Made by a program: the position numbers and the translations under genes. Source: Planctomycetota bacterium (GTDB taxonomy: Bacteria; Planctomycetota; Planctomycetia; Pirellulales; Pirellulaceae). Taken from it: a stretch of 26,786 nucleotides of DNA. The stretch covers positions 1-26,786 of the forward strand of contig JAPLNJ010000533.1 in assembly GCA_026692885.1 (NCBI GenBank), in the 5' to 3' direction. Below the pieces are notes generated by a model. That model was not told the origin of the DNA. It saw nothing but the letters and a program-made list of their open reading frames with translations, and did not search any database. Shown piece after piece: positions 10,101-22,100 of this stretch (position 1 is the stretch's first letter; each line of letters begins with the position of its first letter).

Positions 10101-13100
10101 CGAGGGCAAAGCCAATATCGGTCAAATGCTCCAGGTCGGCGCCCGGGCGGAAGGTTCGATCAACGCGGGGGCGGTTCTGACCCTCAGCGACTTCGACGAC
10201 GCCAGCGGCGAGCGGCTGTACATGTTCAGTACCTCGGCCGGCGACGGACTGGAGGTCGGCGACGTGCTGGACCACGACCAAGCCGTCACGTTCACTGGTG
10301 CGGCAGATCTGGTCGTCACGCTCACGGCCGACAACCCGGCCGCCCAGATCCCCATCGTCGGCCGGTTCCTGCCAGGCAGCTTCATCTGGCAAGCCGACGT
10401 CGATTACGACCTTGTCACAGGCCAAGGGAACTACCAGATCCGGCAGCAGGATGCCAGCTTCCAGCGGCTCGTGGGCTTGTTCACCGACGCGAAGCAAACC
10501 GTGCTGAACTACTTCCTGGGCCAACTCGAACAATACTGCCCGATTCCCGCTCCGGTGCGCACGCTGCTGAGCACGAAGCTGCCGCTGATCGACAAGGACA
10601 TTCTGGAGGTTCTTAACGTCCCGCCCGCCTTCAGACTGCTGGTGGCTCCCAACGCCTTCCTCGGGCTAAACGCAAACGATCTGGCGAAACACGAACCGAA
10701 TAACCTGGTCGACTTGAAACTCGACTTCCTGCAGGTGGACAACATTGTCAACCTGCTGATGGGCAAGCCAACGAATCTGATCAGCTTGGACGTCCGCCAG
10801 GAGCAGGAACTCAAGAACACGACGATCCCCATCGTCCCCACGTCCCCCCTATTCTCGCTCTTCGGCGTCGTGAACGTGACGATGAGTTTGAACCTACTGC
10901 TGAATGTCGGCGTCAAGTTCGATGTGCAGATGGGCCTGGACACCCAAGGCTTTTTTGTCGAGGAAAGCCAGAGCGACTCGGATTTCCTGGCGCAGCTCAA
11001 CGGCAGTCTCGTCTTGCAGGGGCCCATCGATGTCCGGCTCGTCGTGTTCTCGCTGGGGCAGATCGCGATCGACGCCGGCTTCGGGGCGTTCGGCGGTGTG
11101 CGGCTGGTGGCTCCCCAGGGCGGGAACGGCAAGCTGCGTCTGAACGAGGTATTGGACCCGCGCAACACGCACGTCGGCATGGGCTTGGACCTGTTGCTGG
11201 GACTGGGGGCGCAGGTCGGACTGGTCGACTTCGGGGTTACCGTGGGTCTGCACCAGAGTTTCCCGATCCCGCTGTGGCGGTACGATGCCGGCTCGATGGC
11301 GGACATCTCCGGGCAGATTTCCTCGTTCACCGACGACTTGTTGGACAAAGTGAAGGCGGCCATGAACCCGCTGAACACGCTCCAACGAATCTGGGATGAG
11401 GGCTCGAAGGCCCTGGCCGATTTAGACAAAGGTTTTCGCGACGTGGCGGGGCGCGGCGTGGAAATCGGGAAACAGGCCGTCCAAGATCTCGGCAACTGGG
11501 CCGGTCGACAGGCCGACGCCGTCGGGGCAGCAGGCGCCCGCTTCGACCGCGAGGTCTTGCAGCCGCTGTCCGCAGGCATTTCGGATTTGGGCGACCAAAT
11601 CGCCGATTTCGGCGGCTGGGGGTCCTGGGACAAGGTCGATCCGCCGGTTCGCCGGACGCTGTCCGCAGAACTCCGCGGCGATACGCTGTTCATCACCTGG
11701 AACACGGAGGAAGCAGCGGCGCGATTCGGCGGGAACAGCGCGGCGGATATCACCGTGGATATCGTCAACGGCGAGTTGGTGATCGACGGTCCCGACTTCA
11801 CGCAGGAAGAACTCGTCGCGACCAAGACGATCTGGACCAGCAAGGGGCGGAAGACGAAGGAGCGAACCGAGCAGGTTACGCATCGCAACATGGTCCGCTT
11901 CGGGCTGGCGGGCATTAGCCGCATCGACATTGCCGGGACCGCGGCCGATGACAAGCTGGTCCTGCGCAATAACGTCTACCTGGGCGCCCGGCTCGATGGG
12001 AAAGAAGGCCGGGACCTGCTGATCGGCGGCAGCGGGAATGACGAATTGCTGGGCGGCGGAGGCAACGACCAGCTCGTCGGGAATGCCGGCACGGACACGC
12101 TGGACGGTGGCGACGGAGACGACTCGCTGGACGGCGGCGAGGGTGCCGACACGCTACGGGGTGGCGCTGGCAATGACCGGCTGTGGGGTGGCGCGGGCAA
12201 TGACCGACTCTGGGGTGGATCTCAGAACGACACCCTGGCCGGCGGCGCGGGAAACGACGAACTGTACGGCGAAGGTGGCAGCGACGTGCTGCTGGGCGAA
12301 GACGGGGACGATTCCCTGTGGGGCGGCGAGAACGACGACAACCTCCGCGGCGGCGCAGGCAACGACCAACTGTACGGTGAAGGCGGCGCGGACTACTTGT
12401 CGGGCGGGGCCGGCAACGACACGCTGCGCGGCGGGGCCGGCAACGACACGTTGATCGGGGACGAGGAGCAAGGGGCCGCCGCCGGCAACGACGTGCTGCA
12501 CGGCGAAGGCGGGGAGGATGCTCTGCGCGGTGGCCCGGGCGACGACCGCCTGTACGGCGGCGGTGGCGGCGACCGGCTGTTCGGGGACGCGGGGAACGAC
12601 CTGTTGGTCGGCGCCTGGGAGATGGACGAGAACTCCGCCGATGATGGGAACGACATGCTTTCTGGCGGCAGTGGTGACGACACGCTGCGCGGGGGCCCCA
12701 GCGAGGACGCCCTCTACGGCGGCGACGGCACGGACTACCTGGCCGGTAACGAAGGGCCGGATCTGCTCGACGGCGGCACCGGGAACGATACGCTCCGCGG
12801 CGAGGCGGGCAACGATACGTTGATCGGCAGTTCGGGCGCCGATGACATGTCGGGCGGCTGCGGCGATGATGTGCTGTACGCCAGCTTTGAACCAGGCACC
12901 GGGCGTCCCTCCCTCGTGCATGGCGACGATGGCAATGACCGGCTGGAAGGCAGCTCGACGGGCGACACCCTGTACGGCGATGCGGGCGATGACACGATCT
13001 ATGGTCATGGCGGCGCCGACGTGCTGTATGGCGGTGCCGGAAACGACATCCTAGTCGGGCAAGAAGGGTCGGATACGCTTTATGGCGGTATTGGACGGGA

Positions 13101-16100
13101 TCTGCTGATCGGTGACTTGGTCAGCGAGACAGTGGCCATTCCCAGTACTGGTCTGCCGACAGTGGTGTTGATGGTGTCGGCGACGGCCGGCAGTGACTTG
13201 CTGTACGGCGAGGAGGATGGCGACTGGCTGTACGGAGGCGCCCAAAGTGATTACCTGCAAGGAGGCGCCGGAGACGATTACCTGGAAGGGAATGACGGCG
13301 ACGATCTGCTCGAAGGGCAGGAGGGCCTTGATACCTTGCATGGCGGCGCAGGCTCTGACACTCTGCTGGGCGGCAGCCACGCCGACACGTTGTACGGCGA
13401 TGACGGCAGCGACAAGCTGTATGGAGGTGCGGGCGACGACACACTTCATGGCGGCGACACGCTCCATCGCGGCGACGATGCGGATTTCCTATGGGGCGAC
13501 GAGGGCAACGACACGCTGTATGGCGACGGCGGCGCGGACCGCCTGGAGGGCAATGACGGCAACGATACGCTGCACGGCGGCGCGGATGATGATCATCTGC
13601 TGGGCGGACGGGGCCAGGACACGCTGTATGGCGACGGCGGCGCCGACCTGCTCGAAGGCAACGAGGATGCGGATGTCGCCTACGGCGATGCCGATCAAGA
13701 CGGCGTGATTCCGTCGGACGCGGCGGCGGACATGATCCTCGGCGGCAGTGGGACCGACCGGCTCTATGGCGATACGGGAAACGACGTGATCGAGGGCGGG
13801 GACGACGCCGACACCCTGTTCGGCGGCGCCGGGGACGATGTGCTCCGCGGCAATCTCGGCAACGATTTCCTGTACGGGCAGGGCGGCAGTGATTGGCTCG
13901 AAGGGAACGAAGGCGACGACGAGATTCATGGCGACGTCGACCAGCAGGGCGTTCTGCCCAGCGATCCCGGCGGAGATACGCTCTACGGAGGCACTGGCGC
14001 CGACAGGATCTTCGGTGACGGCGGGAACGATCGCATCCAGGGTGGTCCAGATAACGACACCGTCCACGGCAACGCGGGCGACGATTTCATCGAGGACGAA
14101 TCGGGCGAAAACTGGCTGTACGGCGACGAAAACAACGATACGATCTACGGCGGATCCGACAAGGACATGATCTATGGCGGCACCGGCCGGGACACCCTGC
14201 ACGGCGGCAGCGGGCCGGACGTGCTGCTGGGCGGCGACGAAGCCGATACCCTGTATGGCGACGACGGCCACGATACGCTGTACGGCGAGGCCGGTGACGA
14301 CACCCTGTACGGCAATGACGGCAACGACGTCCTGATTGGCGGCAGCGGGGATGACACGTTAGTGGGCGGACAAGGCCGCGACGTGCTGTGGGGCGGCTTC
14401 GAAGTCTACGCTGCCGCCTACTTCGATGAATCGCTGCTGGACGACGACGGCGTCCTGGACTTCGAATTCGCGGCAGGGTTTAACTTGGCCGAGTCCACAT
14501 TCGCGACGAACTACGTGCCTCCGCGGATCGTACCGCTCATCGTGCATGGAACCTCGATCGAAGGCACTGTGGGCGATGGCTCCGATACGCTCCTGGGCGG
14601 CCCGGACGGCGACTGGCTGTTCGGCGGTGCCGATCAGGACACCCTGGCCGGCGAAGGCGGCGACGACTATTTGGACGGCGGCGCCGGGCACGATCACTTG
14701 CATGGCGGCACCGGCGACGACGTGGCCCGCGGTGGGGCCAATGATGACGAAGTGCACGGCGACTCCGGAATTGACCAGGTGTACGGCGATTCCGGCAGCG
14801 ACGACGTCTACGGCGATACCGGCGCGATGGCGATCACCGCCACGGCCGCGTTCGGCGCTCTGCCCCTCAGTGGCGAGTCCCTGTTCCGGCTGCTGCTGGA
14901 CGACAGCACCGCCGTGGAAGTGTCTGTGCCAACCACCGGTTTGGGACCAACGTTGACTCCGGGGCAGGTATTCGATCGGATCAATCAATCGCTGGCCACA
15001 GCCGGATTGGCCGGCCTCGTCGAAGCAAGACTGCTGCAGGACAACCGTGTCCGCCTCGTACGAGTCGGCGATGCCGGTACGTTAGCGGTCACGGCGATCA
15101 GTCCCGTGGCGGCGGACTGGCTTCACCTGGATGCCGGCCAGCAGTCCCAGTGGGTCCAGGCTGGTCAGCGGCTGTGGGGCGGCGAAGGCGGCGACAAGCT
15201 GTACGCCTATGCGCCCACGACGGCGATGGAACTGGTGCCTGGCGACGAACTGCACGGCGGACCCGGCAACGATTGGCTGTACGGCAACCTGCGGCAGGAG
15301 GTGCTCCTCGGCGACGAAGGCAATGACACCCTGTACGGCGACTATCTGGCCGGGCCCGGCTACGACCCGAACACCGCGGCCGCGACCTACGGCGCGCCCG
15401 ACCGATTGTTCGGCGGTAGCGGCGAGGACAAGCTGCTGGGCGGTGGTGGCGCGGATGAACTGTGGGGCGGCGCCGATTCGGACTGGCTGGAAGGCCAGGA
15501 AGGCGTCGACCGGCTGTACGGCGGTGGCTGGATCGATGTGCTGGTCATGGACGTCAAGCTGAGCGACAACAACGGATTCACCGCCTACGCTTCGCGGGGC
15601 GAAGTGGTTGACGGGCACTACGGCAACCAGACCCGCGGCGACGTGCTGGACGACAACGCCACCGACATCCTGCTGATCGAGGGCTCCCAATATGACGATA
15701 CGATCCGGCTGTCGGAGCAAGTCCTCGTAGACGGCGGCCAGACCAATCGCAGACTGGTCGTCGACTACGGTGTGGCCCTGGGCGGCCAGTCGATGTTCCA
15801 GGGGCAGTTCTATCTGGACTGGCGCGACGCCAACGGCGTACCGCTGATCGAGCAGTTCCGGGTGTCCGGGCTGCGGGGGCAGGACCAGCTTGAGTTTGTG
15901 GAGGGGCCCACGGCCATCGATGTCTCGGCCCTGACGGCGCGGAGCAATGACTGGGTCGGTGTGATCGACGGTGGCCCGGACAATGACACGCTCGTGGGGA
16001 GCAATGCTCGCGATCGCCTGGATGGCGGATCCGGCAGCGACGTCATCTACGGCCTGGGCGGGGACGACAGTCTGTGGGGCGGGGGTGAAGGCGATCACAG

Positions 16101-19100
16101 TGGCGATCACGACCAGCTGTACGGCGGTCAGGGCAATGACGACCTGGTCCGCGGCAGCGGCACGAACGAGTTGTACGCCTGGTCCGAAGATCCGCAACCC
16201 GCGGGTGATCACACTTTTGGTGTATTCGTCGACGCCAGCGGCCGCCTGCTGGACAACGCGCAAATCGATCGACAGACGCTGGACCTGACGGCGTTGTCGA
16301 GCGTCACCGGTATGGGTCTGTGGTCGCCGGCGCAGACCGATTCCTTCACGTTCGCAGTCACCCAATCGCCTGATGCCAATGATGGGCTGACCATCTCTCA
16401 ACCGGACGGCTTCGGCCTGGACATTAGCCTGTGGGAGTCGCCCGTAGGTCAAGGTCCCGTGCAGTTGACTGTCTTGCCCATGACCGGCCAGACGGCGCTC
16501 GAACTGAACTTTACCAGCCTCGGCGTGAACGTAGGCAACCAGTACGAACTCCGTGTTCGGGCCGCCTCGGGCGAGGCTGGCCTGCCCATCGGCTATGAGA
16601 TCGCCGTGCATGTCGGGGCGAACGCGACTACCGGCGACAGCGTTTTGGACCTGACGAGAAAACGCGAGGATACGGGCCTGAACCGGATGCTGGGCGGGCC
16701 GGAAAAGGACCTCCTGTACGGTGGCACCGGGTTGGACTTCCTGTTCGGCGGGGGCGGCGACGATGTTCTGGTCCGCAGCGACGGCACGGAGTTCGCCGCG
16801 GCCGACGGGGGCCTGGCGGGCGACGCATGGAAAGCCTACGCCAAGAGTACCGACAAGGTCTGGTACGTGGGCGGCTCGAATGCGGCCGACGTGATCTCGG
16901 TCGACTACGTGACCGAGCCGGGCGTACTCCAGGGCCACCACCTGGTCACGCGGTTGACCAACAACAACGGCAACTACACGTTCGCCGCCCAACTGCAGTT
17001 GAACTTCGACGCCAAAGATGCCAATGGGAACTACATCTGGAACCCGGCGGACGTGGTGGCCGACGTGGAACGTCTAAGGACCGAAGACCCCGAAGCTCGC
17101 CAGTTGGGCTATGAACAACTGCAGATGAACGGCGGTTTGCTGCCGCCCGAAGGCGATTTCCTGGCGATCATCATCGATGCCTTGGGTGGCAACGACCAGA
17201 TCACCGTGGGACCGACCGTGCAGAAGACGGTCTGGATCGACGCCGGCGCGGGCGACGACCGGGTGGAGATCTTGTCCGGCAACGTGATCCTGAGCGATCA
17301 GAGCGAGACGGGTGCTCGAAACGACACCTCGGCGACGGCCTTCGGCCTGGCAACTACCCCAGGCACGATTACGGCCGGCATTCCCGGGCCAGCGGACGGA
17401 CGGATCTTCACGTCGGAAGCCGACCAGGCCCAGTTCGCCGTGCAGATCAATCAGACGCAGCCTGTGCTGGTGACCGTCAAGGACGACGCGAGTAACGGCA
17501 GCCTGGACGACCTGGTGCGGGACATCCGCTCGGCCCTGGTTACGGCCGGACTGGGCGAGAAGGTCCAGGCGGACCACGACGCGCAGGGGCGGATCCTGTT
17601 GTCTGGCGTCGCCGAGGCCGGTGTGGCGTCGCTAACGCTGACGACCACTGACAATGATCCGACGGTCACCAGGCTGGGCTTTGCCAGCGGCCAGTCGGCG
17701 GCGGCCAAACTGGCCTCCAGTACGGCGTTCACGGGCCTGACGATCGACAGCCCCACCGATACCGACTGGTATCGGTTCCAGTTGGGGCAAGTGCCGGACG
17801 GCGGGGTTACGCTGACCAGTGAGTCCCCGCTGGATCTGCTGTCGGCCAGGCTGTATCGCCAAGACGCCACGGGACTGGTGGAGGTCGCAAAGAGCGAACC
17901 GCGGGCGGCAGCCGCACCTGACCGCACGGAGATCCTGGTGGCCTCCGCCGCAACACCCGCCGACGGCCGGTTGACAGCGGACGCGCATTTCACGTTGTTG
18001 GTGGACAGCGTGCCGGTGGCCGTCACGGTTCCCGCGGACGTCACGAATGCCAGCATCTACGACCTCTTGACGGACATCAACGCGGCGCTGGCCGAGGCCT
18101 TGGCGCAGGCCGGGGTCGACCTGGACATCATGGCCGGCCAGCAGGACGGGCGGATCACGGTATCGTGCGCCACGCTCAGCCGGCACGTACCGCTGGAAAT
18201 CCGCGCAGACGCCGACGATCCGGCGCTCACCGCATTGCACTTTGCGGATAGCCAGAACTACAACTCGCAGAGCAACGCCTTCCCGCTGGCGACGATCGAG
18301 GACATCGCCCAGGTGCCCGGGCTGTCGCTGCACGACGCCGCGGACGTGGACTGGTTCCGCTTCACGCTGTCGTACGCCGAATCGGCCCGGCTGGTCGGTT
18401 CCGCCGACGTGGCGTCCAACGGTCGGCTGCTGGCAGGTTCGATCGCCGAATTCTCGGTGAAGATCAATGACGAGTCCCCGGTTGCGGTCAGCGTCAGCTA
18501 CGAGCAGATGCAGACGAACGCGAGCGTCGATGATCTTGTCACGGACCTCAACGCCGCGTTGGCAGCGGCCGGGCTGGCAGACGAAGTGGTCGCCGGCCGC
18601 ATCGGCAACAAGCTCACGCTATCCGTTGTCGAGCCATGCAGCGACGCGACACTCTCGCTGGTGAACCTGAACGCGACGACCGTCGGCGAGTTGCACTTCG
18701 CCGAGGGTCAGCAAGCGTTGCCGGTTGCGGCCATCGATCTCCGCTCGCTGGACAATGGCGCCGGCGACCTGCCTGTCGCGATGTCGTTGGAAGTGTACGG
18801 CCGCCTGGGCGGTGGGCGTCTGCGGTCAGGGGCCGAAGAGGCCGACGGGATCACGCATCTGGACCTGTCCGGGCTGAAGCGAGGCGAGTACTGGCTGCGG
18901 GTCGCACCCAGCAGCACGAATCCCCAGCCGGGCCGCTACGAATTGTTCCCGCAGATCGGCCTCACGGGCAACTCGCGAGTCGAATTCTTCGGCGCGGCGC
19001 AGACGGTTCTGAGCCTGAACGGCTTGTCCGCGGCCACGACCTACTGGCTGGAAGTCACCACGGCGAACCAGATCCCGACGATCTACGACCTGACGTTCCA

Positions 19101-22100
19101 GTTGGCCACCGGGGCGCAGGCCGAAGTCGTGCCGATGACCACGCAGCGGGACCTGGTGCGGCGTGACGTGATCCTGGGCGGGCCCGGCAACGACGTGCTG
19201 TCGGGCGGGCCGTCCGAGGACTGGATTTTCGGCGGGCCGGGCAACGACGTACTGACCGGCGGCCTGGATAACCAGGCGCCGGATTTGCTGTTCGGCAACG
19301 AGGGCGACGATCGTTTCCAGATCATTCCGGACCGTTTGCCATTTGTGAAGGGCACGCCCCAGACCCTGGTGCCCACGACGGTGGACCGATTCGAGGGCGG
19401 CGACGGGAACGACGAGGTGTACTTCCTGGGCGGCGATTTCGATCGACTCGGCCGGCCTGTGCCGGATCATGTGGCCCTGCGTTATATCCGCGAACTGCAT
19501 CGCTACGAATTCACGAGCCTCCAGTGGGACATCGAGAATCAGCAATTCGTGATGGACGGGCCGTATCCGGCAGTGCTCACCGCCGAAGCGCCGTTCGCCA
19601 CCGATTCGTACCAGCTTAGCGCCGACGCCGTGTTCCGGCTGTCCGTAGGCGGGGCGACGGCCCTTGAGGTGCGAGTAACGGCAACGTCGACCACGAACAA
19701 CTCGCGCGTCCAGGATCTGTTGGACGATCTCAACACGGCCCTGGTCACTGCCGGGTTCGGCGGGGTCGTGTGGGCCAGCCGCGACGATGTCTCCATCACC
19801 CTGACCACCTACGACCTGGGCAGCGCGCAGTCGCTGGAAATCAGCCAGCCGAATCAGGTGACGCAGGAGAAGCTGGGCTTTACGCAGAGCCAGCTTCGCT
19901 ACGGCGCGGACGAACTGTACGCTCAGGACTATCTCTTCTACCAGACCATCGACGTCGAGCGCACGGTAATCGACACGCGGGCGGGGAACGACGAAGTGCA
20001 CGGCGATCCGGGCTACAAGTTCCCCGGGACCGTCAGCGAGTGGGGCATCGATCCGGGCGACTACGAGCAGCGGGGGTTGATCTCGGCGCTGGAGATCCAC
20101 GGCGGCGACGGCGACGATCGGTTGTTCGGCGGGGCCTACGACGACACGATCTACGGCGATGGCGGTGCGGACCTGATCCTGGGCGGCGGCGGCAACGACC
20201 TGATCCAGGGCGGCGCGGGGAACGATCTGTTGGCCGGCGACACGACCGTGGTCCCGGACCGGTACGAATCGGTTACCCGCGGCACGTACACGTACACGAA
20301 CGACTCGGCCGAGCACGCCGCCGACCTGGGTACGCCGCGGCCGGGCTTGGAGATCTCCGACCTGACGTTCCACGCGGGCGACCCGGGCGACTGGTACGTG
20401 ATCGACGCTCGGACGGCGCAACGCCGTTATGGCGACGAGAGCCATCTGTACCTGTCGCAGGACATGATCACGGTGCGGGAAGTGAACTCCACGGGGACCT
20501 CCAGTACGCTGGGCCCGCACTACTTGTACGCCGGCCAAATGGTGGGCGACGAGCTCATCCCGGTGGAAAAGTATTCGGGCACACCGGATTACTACCTGCT
20601 GTATGTGCCCAACCTGGACCAGATGACCGTGCGGGCGAGCCACGCCATGCCGGGCGATGGCCGGATTCCAGCCGGCAGCAATTCCGCCAGTTTTGCGATC
20701 AGCATCGATGGCGGAAATCCGGTGACGATCCAGGTTCCCGCATCGGGCGTCATCGTGGATGGAATTAACGCGCAACTCAACGGCCGGCGATTATCCGACG
20801 GCACGCAGCTAACGGAGCATGTCGCCGTCTCCGCGGATGGGCAATTCCTCCGCTTCACCCGGACAAACCATGTTGCGGCCGGGGCTTCGGTCCGCATCAC
20901 GCAGGTGAACAGCGTGGCGAGGGACGTCCTGGGCTTGGACGAGGGCCTGGCCACCGGCGCGGCCAGCCAACCACGCGAGTACAAGATCGTCTTCAGCGAT
21001 GCCGTGGGCCAGACGCTGCATGTGGGCGTGGATGCTGCCGACTACAGCATCGCCCCCGGCGGTTCCGGACGTGTGCCCACCGCTATCCCTCTCGGCGACA
21101 TCAACGGCGACGGCTATGCCGACTTCATCGCGGCCGTGAAGAACAATGTCAGCGAGTTACTGCCCGGCTACGACCCGGACCAGCCAATGAACGGCTTGGC
21201 ACCCAGCTACGCTTACATCCAGTTTGGTTCGGCAGCGGTGGCGGACGTGTCCCTGCCCGCTGTGCCGGTCGGTTTGAAGCTTCCTGCGCCGATCGACGTC
21301 GAATCCGATTATCACACCACCGCCGTGATCGGTTCGCCGGGCGACTACAACGGTGATGGTGTCGATGACATCGCCATCGGCCTGTATCGCCAGGGGGCCA
21401 CCAGTGCCGACCGCGCATTCCAGTTCCAGGGTGTCTACCTGATCTTCGGCCACGGTGATCCGACCGAGCTTTGGATCGGCCAAATCGATGTCATTCGCGA
21501 CGCCGACGTGGTCATCAAGAACGACCTGGGAACCAATCTGGGGCAACTCGCGGTCGCCAGTGGCGGCGATCTGAACGGCGACGGCGTCGACGATCTGGTG
21601 ATCGGCGATGGAGCGACGAGCATCGCGCACGTGTTCTACGGGCGCGTTCCGGGTGACCATCCCTGGCCCGCCCGCGAAACGAGCCGCAGTGTATTCTCGG
21701 TCGACTTCTCCGACACGAGTCTGCAAATCTATGGGCCGTCGCAGGATGCCTTCACCATCGACAACACGGGAGGGGGACTGTGGCATGTGACCACACGTCG
21801 TGGCTACGACAACCTGCAAAATCCCAGCCACAGCCTGCCGCACAGTTTCTATTTTGGGACGGAATCCGGCAACTACGATATGGGGCAGACGGCGGGAAAG
21901 ATCACTTCGCCGGAGATCGATCTGCACAGCGTCAATGACGCTGTCTTGTCGTTCAAATACTTCCTGCAGACCGAAAGGAGACCGGACAAGGTCGACAAAG
22001 CGTCGGTAAGAATCGCTTACAAGTTGGAGTCGGGCACTTGGACCGAGTTCACGTCGCTATCGGGGTTAAGCAACGCAGAAGACCTGCGGGATTACACAAC

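Larger units (their letters stand above)
17326..18420 (+). other. PPC-like segments alternating with IN-like modules
   Basis: [20 protein letters not shown] (17320), [13 protein letters not shown] (about 17750) and [15 protein letters not shown] (about 18337) carry the D-x-D-W-[YF]-R-F strand of pre-peptidase C-terminal domains. They are split by inserted IN-like modules, so the two module types appear nested. Confidence 0.55.

Noticed and set aside
12154..14271. Antisense frames rich in IVA and VVA repeats opposite the main RTX block
   Set aside because: They are the complement of 27-bp RTX repeats, which stay in phase on the opposite strand and so lack stops.
15082..16992. Long antisense open frame (636 codons) opposite the RTX clusters
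   Set aside because: It lies wholly opposite a frame with clear RTX and PPC-like motifs. Its protein is a low-complexity Val/Ala-rich reverse image of the repeats, and no domain is visible.
18826..20775. Antisense open frame of 649 codons
   Set aside because: Same reasoning: high GC and biased third positions keep the antisense frame open, while the + strand frame carries IN-like modules and RTX turns.
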